Shown piece by piece: positions 20,070 through 33,302 of a stretch of 64,000 bases of DNA. Each line of letters begins with the position of its first letter. Within the stretch, counting starts at the first letter, position 1. The stretch comes from Numida meleagris. Its lineage: Eukaryota > Chordata > Aves > Galliformes > Numididae. The DNA is taken from assembly GCF_002078875.1 (NCBI RefSeq), contig NC_034411.1, positions 2,374,194 through 2,438,193 of the forward strand. The letters run 5' to 3'. Made by a program: the position numbers and the translations under genes. Below the pieces are notes generated by a model. It was not told the origin of the DNA. It saw only the letters and a program-made list of their open reading frames with translations, and did no database searches.

Positions 20070-22415
20070 TAGAACAGCAATATTCACCTATGTTTGTTAT
20101 GTCATTGATAGAAATAGTATCACTAAAACTGCAGCAGTGCTGAGAACAACCAGTAGGAAATAGTTCCTGTGGATGGAATGTAAAATATATCTGAATGGAA
20201 GTGTGGGTAACTTCATCGTAGGGAAATGTAAATCCTAAGTTAATAAACTAGAAGAGGAGGATTTAATCATTTTCCCCTATTTTTATATTGATTATAGTGA
20301 AACTGATTTTATTTTTTTTTTAGTTCCACTAATCTCGTAGGGAGAGCACAAGTTGAATTTTCAACTATTTTTTATTAAAATAAGAAAGAGAGAGGAAATC
20401 TGGAGCAGTGGAGAAGATCTTCATTGTTACACTGCCTAAGGTAAAGTCTGCAGAAAACTGGCTTTCCAGTAGCTGAATGGGGCAGGATTGGTGACAGGAA
20501 CAGATTCTGAGTATAGCCCAGTGATCATCAGAAGTAAGATGATTGTGCCAGAAATGAAACAAACGTAAGGTGATAAGGGATGCTGGATGTCAGTTCAGAA
20601 ACTTCATTGAAGTCAGGCAAAGCAGGGGCAGGGCTGAGCCCAGACCTACCTACACAGCTTGGAAAAAGACTGCAGGCTCCAACCAGAGATTAAATGGACC
20701 ACAGGACATAGGATGGAGGTCTCACATGAGGCTGCTTGGGGTAATAGGGAATATATGAATAGATCTTAATCTTTCTTGATAGTTTTTGTATATACAGAAA
20801 ATGCTTTCCTCTTGTATTAAGCTTTAGCTACTTTCATTTTCACCCAGCACAGCTCTGTGTTACTGAACAATAAAACAGTGCCAAATGCTGTTTTCATTAA
20901 CAACACCTGAACAGATGGCCTTTGTATAAAGCTTATCCTAGCTATTAATTGAGGTTAATTTTAACTTTGCAATAGCTACCCACAAGAGGTGGGAAAAGCT
21001 TCCATCTCTGAGCTATAATTTGTATTGATAATTCTTATTATGATGGAAGGTACTACCAGAAGTTGGTACTTCAAAGTAGAACGCATCCCCACACAGCCAA
21101 AAACAAGTGCTATCCCTAAAAAGCTTACCAAGTAGGCAAAAAAATAATGTGTGAAAGAAGTCTCTCAAATTCTATGCAGAGTGAGAGTTGAGGAGCCTGT
21201 GGACTTGCTCTTGTTTGCAGAAGAAATATTTTTAACCTGAAGCTGAAGTCAGTCGCTACAAACCGCTGTCACAACATGGTGTAAAATGCTTTCTAAGGCA
21301 GCCAAGTCAGCATGTGTTAGAGATGGTAAGGCTCCAAAGAATCAGGTTTTGTGGGGTTTTTTTGGTTTTTTTGGTTTTGTTTTTTTTTCTTTTTTTGGAG
21401 GGGGCATGAGGAGGAGCAGGTTTGAGGTGCAGATGGGGATGCATATGGAGAGTGTAGCCAGTATTTGTTACTAGAGTTATTAAGTTTTATTTGTCTCTGT
21501 TGGCAAGAGTTACTAAAATACTTGATTATGGCATTTGTTTCCCTTCTGTGACAAGAGAAAAAACCCTCTAGTTAAATCACTCTTTGAAGGGTAGTCACTG
21601 AAGCAGGGAAGCTAACTTCAACAGCATTAAATGCTGTGTATTTTGTCCCATCAAGGTGAAACAGGGGATCTTGCAATGTCCTGATGCTGACCAATGTGCA
21701 AGGCCAGTATGCCTCCTATTTCTGTCACAATGCTGGGACAAGGAACCTCTAAAGTCTTCTCAAAGACCCATACCTATAGTCAAATTGAGTAACTATTTCT
21801 TTAAGTAGTAATTCAGTTCTTATTCCCTTTGTTAATATAGATACTCTTACATGGAGAATTGTAGTTATATTCCATTAGGAGAAAACTTTCCACCAAATGT
21901 TAACATATAGCATTTCTGTAGTTTGGAGAGGCCTGTTCAGTGAGGTTTATAAGGAAATAGCTAATAATAAGGTTATTTTTAATCAGTCTGTTGCAGCATC
22001 TTATATGTAAAACACATGCCTCTAATTGTCATTCTTTTCATCAGCCAATACTTTGTAGTTTTCATCTCAACAATACTCATTTTCAGAGAACAATTTCACT
22101 CCAGCTGTCTCCTGCTGAGGTAGTCAGCTTGGTTTGTTTCTGATCCAGCATTTTCCTTCCCTAGATGCCTTAGATACCACAGGATTTGAACTTTAAACAA
22201 ATATTTTTTTCTGCTTCTCACCTTGTATCATTAAAAAAAAAAGAGAGACAAAAAACCACTTCTGATAGCTGATGGAGGATTACCTAAAAGTCTACCTGCA
22301 GACTCCTACAGATGCAGAATTCAAAGTTTTCCTGTCTTAAATTCAAAGCTAGTGCCTTTATACAAATATTAAATGCACTATTTTACAGACCTGGGCTTTG
22401 TCTACAATATTAGGG
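20070..22415. other. Non-coding, no recognised gene
   Basis: AT-rich sequence with T-rich runs (about 21355-21395) and no recognised exon. Frames at 20365-20562 and 20570-20758 are unrecognised. Confidence 0.55.
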
Positions 22416-22742
22416 TCATAGAATCCTTAGAGTTGGAAGGGACCTTTAAAAGTCATCTAGTCCAACTCCCCTATGATGAACAGGGATGTCCACATCTAGA
22501 TCAGGTTGCTCAGAACCTCATCCAGACTGACCTGTCCAGGGAGAGGTCTTCCACCACATCTCTGTGCAACCTGTGCCAGTGCCTCACTGCACTCACTGTA
22601 AAAGACTTTTTCCTTATATCCAACTTACATTTACCCTCTTTAATTTTGAAACCATTTTCCCTTGTCCTATCACCAGAGATCCTGCTAAAGAATCCATCCC
22701 CTTCCTTCTTGTAGCTCCCCTTTTGATACTGAAACCTTGGAG
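22416..22742 (-). mobile_element. CR1 LINE 3' end, minus orientation
   Basis: Starts with tcatagaatcc and gttggaagggacc, followed by the gttgctcagaacctcatcc, gtgccagtgcctcac, and ttgtcctatcaccagagatcctg blocks of CR1 in reverse complement. About 325 bp are fairly complete at the 3' end and truncated at the 5' end. Confidence 0.93.
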
Positions 22743-22805
22743 CCCTCCCTTCTTGTCATGTTTTTATGATTTTTTTGTTATCTGTATTCTACATCGTAAC
22801 ATCAT

Positions 22806-23357
22806 GTAGTGCACTGGGAGTTAAAGAGTTAATGCTCCAGTTCCGTGGACTACCAATTTCCAGGTACCTGGTTCTCAGAAGAGAAGAACTACATACCCCA
22901 GAGGACATTGTGTTCAGAGGGAAAGATAAAACTCCCTGTAACTCATGAGACGCTCTCTTTTTTCGCTGCTTGAGAGCACGTGTTCCCAGCCATCCTGCCT
23001 TCAATTCCTAGAGTAAGGCCGTCGGTTTTGGACACTCTCTCTTCTCTCTCTTATTTTATTTGATTTATTAGCCTCAATTCCAATCACATTGTATTATATT
23101 GTGTTATCTTGCATTCCGATATATTTAGTAAATCAACTTTCCTCCTCGGATTGTTGCTGCTGTTCTGTCTTTAGGCCCATCTCCCTCCCCTCCCCCTTCT
23201 CCGTTCCCCTGCTGGTCCTTAGTCTCTCCTCCTTGAGCTCCACCACCAGCTGAGCAGATCATTCACCTGCTCACTCCTCACACAGGTGGAATTCCTGCCG
23301 CCCTCCCCTGGAAGCAGCGGGTTCAGGCACTCCCTGCAGCTGCAGTGGGACTAAAGT
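22806..23357 (+). mobile_element. LTR-like repeat block next to CR1 (tentative)
   Basis: The block begins tgtagtgcactgggagtta just right of the CR1 3' end and runs through a pyrimidine-rich stretch. An AGTAAA-type variant polyadenylation signal lies near 23130, followed by a GC-richer tail. Composition differs sharply from the flanks, and the TG start with a late poly(A)-type signal suggests an LTR. I cannot see terminal inverted ends or a target duplication, so the assignment is tentative. Confidence 0.35.
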
Positions 23358-24912
23358 TGTCCCACTTTAATTACTTGAAGTATACAGTCCTGTTGATTAC
23401 TTTAATACAACCTGGTGCTAGCTAGGGTTTGGTTTGGTTTAAAAAACAATTCTACCTCACTTCTTTCATGGCTGGCTTCCTGCTACACTTAATCTAGCAA
23501 GCATATAGTGAGAACTGGGTTGATTCAGTAGAAAACATCTGTCAAAAGCAGTTTTCCTTCAGTTCTACCCGTTGAACTGACTCATTGCACAATCACTAGA
23601 TCTAATCAGAGGTGAGTGGAATGAGCACTACCTGTGGTTCTGTTGGCCTGCAGTTGTATTAGATTTCAGGAAAAATCAAGACACTCATTCTATTAGTGTT
23701 TTAGTTTATAAATTCTTGGCTCAGTGTATAAAAACACTCTTGCTTGTGTATTCCAGCCCATCACTTGACTACTACTTTGTTTTCCATAATTATTTGATAA
23801 ATTACTTGTTATTAAAATAACTAAACCAGGAATCTTCACATTATTTACATATGCTCTCATGTTATTAAGCTGTAATTTGCCCAGCAGATAGGAGAATAAT
23901 TTACCCTACAACTCAGTAGCATTTAATGTGTGATTCTGCTATGAATAACTGCTATAAAGCTAAGTGGTGTGCCCTGTAAAGTGACATGATGTCATAATAT
24001 TTCCTTGAAAACAAGAAATTGAGTGTCATTAAGTCCTATAATTATGTAAGTTATCTTTGCAGCTTAGGAAATGGAATCTGAACTGATTTCATTCAAAATA
24101 CATAGGTATTTTTGGCATTTAAAACTATCTGATTCTCTTTCGCATTGGATAAAAAGTCTTTTTCACTTGGCTCTGAAATGACGTGGATTTCAAAGATGCT
24201 GTTGTGTGCTTGGCTCTAAGACATTCAGATTTTTTGCCTTAGGCATATATTTCGAGTTTTTGATCCTTTTGTGTCAAATTCATATTATTTTTAAAGGTTT
24301 GATTATTTTCTGTTTTTTTTTAAGCCTTTTCCTAACTGTAGAATAAATGGCTACTTTATTCCCCAGTTGTCAGTTTAACCTGATCTGTATTGCTTCTACT
24401 CTATCCTTCCAAAGGTTTTGTTGTTGTTATTTTCTATACAAGGTATTTTGCCAACTGCTGCAGCTGTTTCCCATCATTTGTCCTTATAGGAAATCTGCTA
24501 GTCGCATTGTAATTACAGAGTTAGCCAGTGAAAAAAGTTTCACCAGCAGATATATCTTTAGAACAGCTATCTCAATAGGACGTTTTCATGCTAGGTTCAT
24601 TTTTTGCAGTGTTGAGTAAGTACTTTATATTAAACAATATTGCTAGCTGTTACAAATATACAATGAGCTTAAAATGTAGAGTGTGTTTGTTGACTATTTT
24701 TGTTGCATGATGTGGTGGAATTCTTGTATTGCTTCTAAATGCTTTCTAGACCTAGCTAATAATTCATTTAAGTGCCATCCCATTTAAAGATTGTCTTAGT
24801 GTTGCTATGCATCCTCATTTATCCTAAAAACAGTAAATCCTGTTTTGAAAGTAATAGGTGATTCTGTGACATTACAATAAATATTGTGATGAATACAGTG
24901 AAATAAATGGTT
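23358..24912. other. Non-coding, AT-rich
   Basis: No recognised exon or repeat. The frame at 24347-24619 has no recognisable similarity and T-rich composition. Confidence 0.5.
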
Positions 24913-24927
24913 TGTGCCATCTACTGG
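24913..24927 (-). promoter_or_regulatory. CTCF-type motif, minus orientation
   Basis: On the minus strand the site reads CCAGTAGATGGCACA, fitting the CTCF core at all but the last position. It lies in unique-looking AT-rich sequence. Confidence 0.5.
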
Positions 24928-25979
24928 TCTGAACAGGATCTGCCTTTCAATTCAGAATGAGTTGTCTTAATGAAGCATTCAGCATGTAGAAGAAGGAAAT
25001 TCTTCATAAAGAATGTAATTTTTAATGTCTTCTCTGTATTACATGCCAACAAATGTTAAAGGTGCGCTAATTAAAGGAACAAACTAATATCTTATCCCTT
25101 TTCCTATCTCTGCTTTCTTAACCATACCTAGAAGATTATTCTAAATTCGATAGAGCCTGGAAATGTATGTTCCAATAGGCTGGTCATGTTTTAGCAGGAT
25201 TTAACAGTCTGCAGTGGTGGTATAGAGTGCTGTAAATGTGAACAGTTTGTCTAGTCACGCTAGATGGAGTCACACTTTCTATAATAATTCATAATTACAG
25301 TATATCCCATCATCACCTTTACTTATGAAACAATATTTAAAATAAACCAGCACCTTCTCCTCTATCGATTTTCTCTCTGAATTTTGATGTTAAGGCTGGA
25401 GTATTAAAGCTACTGGTACGGGGTGGACTTCATTGTAGCATACTTAAGTAAGACCTTTTAACTGAACAAATTTTGTATCCTACAGCCTAACACACAATTG
25501 TATTTTCAGTGATTTCTGTAAACGTGAGATTCCAGGCTCAATTCTTAATTCAGTTTGTGTTAGCACTTGCATATTTGATACAATTTTTATACATTCAGAT
25601 TATAAATATTATTCTGCAGTGAGCTTTGTCTTCCACTGTTTCATTTTTCGCAGTTATCTCAGGAGTAAAAACAACGGATCCACAAATTCTGCAATGTCCC
25701 TCTAGTTACCTCTGTTCTATCCAAAAAGAGTAAATCCAAGAAAACATTAGTGATAAACACTTTATGCATTCTGAGAAGAATTGTATACTTCAATACTGCC
25801 TTCAGAGGTCCAAATACTTCACTTGGTTATGTAGTCAGGGACTCATTTTCAGCTTTTCAGGTAAAGTGCAGCCTGTGGGATAGATAACTGGCTTAGAAAT
25901 GAGGAGAGTTTGAAAAATTATAGAGGAGGGGTGTCGGTGTATTCAAATCCTTGTATTTCCTGTAGGCATATGTTATGTA
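24928..25979. other. Non-coding, AT-rich
   Basis: Nothing recognised. Confidence 0.5.
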
Positions 25980-26790
25980 TATAGACACGCATGCATCTCC
26001 CCAGTTGATGTAATCTGAATGCATGAGCCCCTAAGGCTGCAACCCCACTCCAGTTGCTGATATGCACACATCCACTTACACATCCCTGGTCAGTGGATAC
26101 TCTTGCACCTGGAGCTGGCCCTCACTCACCTCCCAGGTCTCTTCCCCTGTTCACCAACTAATTTGTCTTGGTCTTCGTTGGCAATTACATTCTTGCACAC
26201 TCTCACTCACTGCAGTTGCTGACACCAGAGGCATAAAGGCCCATGACTTGTAGTCTGATTCTAGTTTCAGGTACTCAGCCCCCTATACTTTCATGTGCAC
26301 ATTCAATGGAGGATCTCTCACACATGAAAGTGTTCAAATGGAATTTAATAAGAAAATAGGGCAGGCTGATCATGTGCAGAGCATGGCCAGATGAGCATAC
26401 TAACTAGCAAACTATATACATGCAACCAGTCCACTTTAATGTCCTTCCACTTCTGTTTTCAACAGCTTCTTCCTCTCCAAATCACCTGACTCTCTCATGT
26501 TTCCAGCTTTAATTCTTCCCATAAACATCCCATGATAAATCCTGTGTAATCCCAAAACAGTCATCCTGCAATCCCATAATGCTTCCCACACCCCTAGGCA
26601 GTCTGAAAGGTGATTGGAGACCTGTTCCTATCAGTATGACCCATAGTGATGGGTTTCAAACCTGGGCAGCCCCGTGGAGAGACCTGGACAAGGTGTTTTT
26701 CATCTGTAATTTGTTTTCACTGCCTGCTGTTGTGCCCCTTTGCTTCCCTGAGCTGTGGAAATGGGCCTTTGACAGGCTGATACTTACGTA
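25980..26790. repeat. Possible old repeat block, family not recognised
   Basis: This 0.8 kb stretch is richer in C and in CA-type words than its flanks and is bounded by compositional shifts. It resembles a decayed interspersed element, possibly LTR-derived on the minus strand, but no terminal structure is visible. Confidence 0.25.
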
Positions 26791-29700
26791 ATGGGCCAGC
26801 AGGGCAGTATTTGTGTGGCCCTGTTTCACTGTGCTCCTTTTTCATCATCTAAACCAGAAGAAGTTTTAATTCCTACCTCCCTCCTTCTCTTCTAATGAGT
26901 TTTCTTAATACCATAACACTTTTTGTAAATGTGTAAAACATTATGAGTTTGGCTTAGATTCACTGTTGTGAGAAGTGTTATAGACAGATGTTTTGGACAG
27001 GCATCTAATTCTATGTAACTTAGTACTGGTGGAATAAAACAGCACTCCTTTAGCCTGGGAAAGTTTGAAACTGCTTCTTAGTTTTGAAGGTAATTTATCT
27101 TTTTTATACTAAGCATGCTTTCTTTGACCTCTTGAAATTCAGGAGAAAACTATAAACTTGTGAATTTTCAACCATCTATGCAAATGTTTTACTATAGACA
27201 CTACTGCATCACAAATACTGAAAAAAGGTAGTGCTTTTTAGCAATAGATTTATACAAACGTTGCTGGCTTGAATTCCAAAGGCAACTCAATCTAATTCTG
27301 TAGACTTGCAAATACCCTAACAGTGTTCTTGCACTTGTTCATTGGAAGAAAAGGCTTACCACTGTGGAGTAGGAACCACTATTTACCACTCACCTAGTTT
27401 CCACTTAATTCTTTGCAGATGTGGGATGCTTTTTCACTAATCGTTGCTGCTTCTTCCTAAATTATAAATATGTTTTGTTTCTCTGCATTTGCTGTCTTGC
27501 TGTCAGTGGTGTAATTGGCAAAACTCACGCTCAGCTTGCATGTGCTACGTGTACATACTTGTAAGATTCTTTAATACAACATAGACTAGGTTTACTTTTC
27601 AGTGAAATACTTACTTCTTTACTTCATGGGCTGTGCTAATGCAAAGCACAGTCTGCATGCATATGATCCCAGTATAGGTGGATTGCTGGCTTTTGTGTAG
27701 TATTGAAGAAGCCAGCAACTGAAGCAGAGTGTGTCCTTAGAATATCCTTGCAGAGTTCCATGAATTAAGAAATTTTCTTTCTCTGGGTACATTACTCTGT
27801 TCCATCCTCCTTAGTGGGTGTATCTTTGAACCTTTGATTTTTAACTTAAAGTTCTCTAATTTTTACACCCCTCCCCTCACCACCACTCTCTCCCAAAACT
27901 AACCCAAGTGTAATTTCAGAGGTTCAACATGTCTCACGAGGAATAAAAAGAAGCCACAGAGTAGCCTGCTGACAATGCCAGCTGCTAACTTCTTCCAGTA
28001 GTGTCTGGGGTCCTTCAGTCCAGGGACACTGCTGAGTTGCATTGCCTGAACACTAAATGGCTGCATAGGTAGCATGTTTCCAGCAATTCCATCTATTTCA
28101 AGCCAGTGTGGTAGTAGATATATTATCATTTGCATGTTCACTTTTAACTCTACCTGCAGTCCTTGTTTTTTTTTTTTTTTTTTGGTGGAATCTCTAGACA
28201 GGCTGCTTTTGTGACAGGAACTCACAGGTTCTCAGTAATTCCAACAGCTTGGTCCCAGGGTCCACCAGTGCTGTAAAAACATCTGTGGAAAAAATCGTTA
28301 CACATAGTAGCCATTCTGCTTGCTGAGAGAAGAAAAGAAGCTTCAACCAATTCCTGACCTAGATTTGTCAGCATACAATTTGTTTTCATACTGAGAGGGA
28401 CATCAGTAAGGAGACTACTTTGGTGAAGGCCTGCTAAGGCACCGTGTAGAGCTGTGAAGAGCCAATTACAATAACTCTTAATACTATCTATCATTCAGTC
28501 ATGAGATTAAAAGACAAGTTAAGTAAACTTTGGAAGAAGAGATGACAGGATAGTATTGGTGATAATCTAAGAAATAATCACAGAAATTACTGTCAGTAGG
28601 AACAGAATCAACTGAGAGCACTCGGGGCAAACTTACCCATCCCACCAAAGTGAGATTTCGTTTAGTATTTTTTGCGTTCTTCCCCGTCGACTGTGCAGCC
28701 CTGCTTTCAGTATCAGTTCAAAAAGATGATCCCAACCTTCTCCTTTGACTTTGTATGGCTTCTGTTGTGGCTCATGCCGTCTTTCACATACCTGATATGG
28801 CACCTCCCTTCTTCTCAGGACAGCAAGGATCAGGCAGCTGGCCTTTAAAGCAGAGCGGAGTCAGGCTTCACTCTGCTCCTATGATTTATAGTCTTGAGCT
28901 GGCAGCTAAAAGAAGCCTAGCACAGGATCTGCCACTTTGAGGAAGGCTTGTTACATTAGAAGGTGAGAGAAAGAAAGGTAAAGGGTGACAAGAGTGTGAG
29001 CACTTGCTCAAAGCAGCTACCTCTTTTTTATCTTGATCTGGACTTAAGAGCATAGTGCTTGTCATGGTATGAATGCAGTGCATGCAGCTGTGCAGTGTGT
29101 GTGACTCTGCTCCTCTGTCTCCTCCTCTGCAGTGGGTCTAGAGCACAGACAGGTCCTGGCTTCTGGCCTGGGGTCTGACAGGATAGGCAGTGGGAGCTGA
29201 ATTTTCCACATAAAAAAGAGTAGGTTTGGCGGTAGGACAGACAGCAAAAGAAGTGTGCGCATTCTTCCTTCCGAATTTGTCACCAAAAATTTGCGCACAA
29301 AGGTTACTTAAAACCTCACAGCTTTTTTTTCTCTTTCCAAGATATTTTTACTCCTCTCAGCAGAGAGCTATGTGTTTAGGGCCGTAATTTGCAAAATCAG
29401 TTACAGGTCCACATGGACTGATTAGGAAACAGGTTTGACTGAAAAGAGACTTGCTTGCAATCTGCTCTGTGTTCATGACACAATAACAGGCTAAGAGAGC
29501 CTGATTCTCCTATAGTAACTGCAACATGAACTTAGCTGGAAACAGGATCAGTCTATCACTTATTTGTGACAAGAACTGTGCAGCAAATTGCCTAACTTCT
29601 GGATGGCATCTGCTGTTTGAATTCTTTACCGTGCTTTTTGTCTCATCACCTCTCCTCCTCCCTTGTCCCCCTGGCTCAAACCTTGCCCAGGGAGCATGGA

Positions 29701-30889
29701 GGGCTGCTGGAATGCACATAAACATGGCACAAAGGCTGGGGCTGCAGAAAGGTCAGGTCAGCCTGGCGGCACACAGTGAGGTACAGGCTGGGCAGTGGAA
29801 ATTTACAGCCCTTAGCTAGGCTGAGGATAGCTTCAAGAAACGTCCAGCTCGTTCAGAAATGTGATACTTGCTGAAGAGGCTCAGTGTAGAAAAGACTGAG
29901 AGTCAAAACAATTGCTCTTGAAGGTGTTTCAAGGGACTTCATAAGAAGAGAGGAGGAGAGTTTGGTGTTATCTGTGACATAATAAGGGAAATTTGCTTTG
30001 ATTGCTCTAATCTAAGTCTGCTATTTATAGTGTCAAATTCTGCAGTCCTCTGTGTTTTACCAGGACTTGTTCATTGAAAATTATTGTGATGTTAAACATG
30101 ATAGTTCTGTGGAAAAATGATAGCAAGCATGACTCGGAGAAAAATGATTTACAGAAATTGGAATGGGCTTAGTTCAGAATTGAGTTCAGATTTTTCACTG
30201 CACATTGTAAAGAGTATACATGTACAATTATGCACAGTTATTTGTATTTTCAGAGGAATTTGGAACAGTAATCAGTGGTAAATGCTAAAGTGATTTTCAT
30301 TCATCTACAAGAAAGAGCTATTTATCAAAACTTAATTTGCTAGACACAATATGGAATTTTATTGATCTTTACACTAGTAACTTTTGATATGCTTTTTCAT
30401 ATACTTTCACATTATATTCTTATAACTACTATAAAAAAATCTGGGTGAAGGGTCATGACAACAGTCCTGCTATGTAGCATGGTTGTTTTTTTTTTTTTGT
30501 AAACAAAACGGTGAATTGTTTGACCAGCATGAAGTAATAATTCCCCAACTTATTCTGAATGAATATGTTACAGATACGAACAGATTTCATTAACTAGTGT
30601 GAGCCTCCAAAAGGAGAAGGAAATACAGAAAGAATAACCTTGTGAAATTTATGTTACAACTATAGCTGGAGCTGGGGATCACGCAGTATGTTTTGTCCGG
30701 CTTTTTGGAAAGAATGGATTTCTCCCTGTAAACTGTTGTTGCTTATGTTTCAATAGTACTTGAAGCCTTGTGCTGCTGAATGTGAAATGCCTGTGATAGA
30801 CTTACTGCCATAGTAAATTCCATTATTTTTCTTGTGACAAAAAGCCTGTAGTTTGAGTTAATGAAGCATGGTGTCCTTATTGTTCCCAT
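26791..30889. other. Non-coding, no recognised gene
   Basis: About 4 kb contains no recognised exon. There is a T run at about 28167-28186. Minus-strand frames at 27899-28225 and 28222-28494 adjoin each other but resemble no known protein and lack convincing splice context. The frame at 29526-29819 is likewise unrecognised. Confidence 0.5.
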
Positions 30890-30990
30890 TTTGAGATGAG
30901 GAACTCAGGGTCAGACACGCCGAATGACTTAATCAGTATCATGAGGCAAGCTGGTAAGAGCAAGCTCTGTCCTTTTTTCCTAGTTCCTTA
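30890..30990 (+). repeat. MIR-like ancient SINE remnant
   Basis: The string gatgaggaactcagggtcaga, then gaatgacttaatcagtatcatgaggcaagctggtaagagcaagctc, follows the MIR core pattern (gatgaggaaactgaggctcag... taagtgacttgcccaaggtca... ctagtaagt...) with scattered changes. About 90 bp; ancient. Confidence 0.45.
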
Positions 30991-32589
30991 GCTTCAAGAC
31001 CATCTGGTTCCCTGCCAGTCTTAGTTGGAATTAGTCACCCACTGCCATGTCACATGGCTCAGGTGCATAACTACAGTGTGGTGCTCACAGAGCCCAGACA
31101 TCTCCCACTACATATGCACCTGACTCACCTTTAGCTGAAGTTCCATGCAAAATTAACCTGCGAGATAATTTCCAATGGTGAAAGACGTGATAGCATAGGT
31201 TGTGCATTAGCTTTTTATTCAAATCACTCAGTAGTAAAGAAAGTTTAGATTTTTGTGTTTTCTCATTGTCATTTGACTTCCTTAGAAAAGCCATCAAAGC
31301 GTTTGTGAAATGCAGCTTTTATCACAGTTGATACCAAATACCTTCCTACAAAGTTTGTTAAATTCCTTACTGCTCAATATGACCTTTCCTCTACATACCT
31401 TGTAGTGATCCATACAATTCTTTGTTAAATATGCAGGACTAAACTACCCCCTAATCAGTTCTGCCGCCTATGAATCTCTGTCAGTTTACAAAGGCAGTGT
31501 TTCCATCACAGAAAGTGGTCAGGAACCTTTGGAACCTTGTGAGACCTGAACCACCAGTAGTCTATTCTATCACGTAGCTGAAAGTAGTTTGGCTCTTCTC
31601 ATTGGATATACCCAATGATATAGGGTATATTTTGTCCAGCAGCCAGATGGCTAAAATGCAAAGAGCAGAAAAATCTCATCCCTCCCCATCGTCTCTTTTG
31701 GGGCTCTTAGATACAAATTACTGTTCAATTTGAAAATGTTCTGGCTTCCTTAGTAGTATCAGCACAAAATTTTCTGTAGTATTAACTGACCACAGTAGGA
31801 CAGGTCAAACTCTCATACTGTACCACTCTAAAGGTGATATTGAAACTTGTTGCTTAGTTGAATGCATGACTCCACTAAGGCAGGTAGATGGGGGTCATCA
31901 TCTGCTGCTGCTGTTTAGACTGACCCCAAACAAGCTCTGTATGCAGCCTGTTTCCATTTCTTGAAGGCATGTTAAAGCTTTAAGATAGAGCAAGAAATAA
32001 GTAGCACACAGATGAACATTACCTTTCCCATTCTGAACAGACTTTTTACATGCTGTGAGAGATGATTAATGTGATGTCTGTCACAACTGTGTTTCAGTGG
32101 AGTTTGTTGCCAATATTATCCTGGGCTGCTTTTAAAGTAACTTGGATACTATCTGCATACATGAGGTTGTTTAGCGTGAGCCTGGCAGAGTGTAATGCCT
32201 AGCATGAGTTTGTTTAGCTTTCCTTGAGATTGCAGAAGGTCATTTCTAGCAGTAACACTGCTTATTGCAGTTCACTTAACAACACTATGTTATGACTATG
32301 GGTTTTACTTAAAATCCATTCCTGAGCAATATGTAGCCACAGAAGAAGACGATAATGCACTGGTACTGATTAGGAGGACTCTGTGACCTGCTTGGGAAAG
32401 GCTGAAGAGATCTACCATCAACTCTCAGTTGGAGACTAAAAATTGCATAGTCAGCCAGTGGTCTGGGGAGAGATTTTACTTCGGGTAGTAAATTTGTCTC
32501 AGTAAAAGTTACATACATTTGGATGGAAGACTTCCAGTCTTTTAACATTCCCCATACACAGTCTAAATAAAAATGCAGAAAACATACCT
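30991..32589. other. Non-coding, AT-rich
   Basis: Nothing recognised up to the assembly gap. Confidence 0.5.
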
Positions 32590-32689
32590 NNNNNNNNNNN
32601 NNNNNNNNNNNNNNNNNNNNNNNNNNNNNNNNNNNNNNNNNNNNNNNNNNNNNNNNNNNNNNNNNNNNNNNNNNNNNNNNNNNNNNNNN
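32590..32689. other. Assembly gap of exactly 100 N
   Basis: One hundred consecutive N. A round 100 is a usual placeholder, so the true length is unknown. A CR1 copy begins about 50 bp to the right, which may explain the break. Confidence 0.99.
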
Positions 32690-32737
32690 GAAACATTCAG
32701 AGGGGAGTATTCTGATTCTAGGGATTAATTACCAGTT

Positions 32738-33302
32738 CGCAGAAGGGATCTTAAAGCCCCTCCAGCCTCAGCTGCCATGGGCTGGCTGCCCAGAGCCCCA
32801 TCCAACCTGGCCTTGGGCACTTCCAGGGATGGAGCACCCACAGCTCTCTGGGCAGCAGTGCCAGGGCCTCACTGCCCTCCGAATAAGGAATTTCCCCCTA
32901 ACATCTAACCTGTATCTCCCTTCTTTTAGTTTAAAGCCCTTCCCCCTTGTCCTGTTGCTATCAGACTGTGAACAGTTGCTTCCCCTCCTGCTTATAAGCT
33001 CTCGTCAGGTACAGGAACGCTGCAGTGAGGTCTCCTCGGAGCCTTCTTTTCTCTGGGCTGAATGAGTCCAGCTCCCTCAGCCTTTCTTCATAGGAGAGGT
33101 ACTCCAGCCCACTGAGCATCTTTGTGGCCCTCCTCTGGATATAGGGCCGTTGACCACAACCCTCTGGCTGTGACCATCCCATCAGTTGTTTATCCACCAA
33201 ATCGAGGATATTCAAATTCATATCTTTCCAATTTAGAGATAAGGCTGTGGTGTGTGACCAAATCAAAAGCCTTCCAGAAGTCCTGGTAGACCACCTCAGC
33301 TC
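32738..33302 (-). mobile_element. CR1 LINE 3' part, minus orientation, internally deleted
   Basis: Reverse-complement CR1 blocks appear in order: catccaacctggccttgggc, cttccagggatggagcaccc, cttgtcctgttgctatcag, ggtctcctcggagccttctt, and the tggccctcctctgga region. The sequence then jumps to tgaccacaaccctctggctg further into ORF2. It lacks the terminal short repeat and is frame-broken. Confidence 0.93.

Noticed and set aside
22373..22809. Plus-strand frames of 113 and 81 codons
   Set aside because: They lie over the reverse complement of a CR1 3' end and are not coding.
32499..32696. Open frame across the N gap
   Set aside because: An artefact of undetermined bases.
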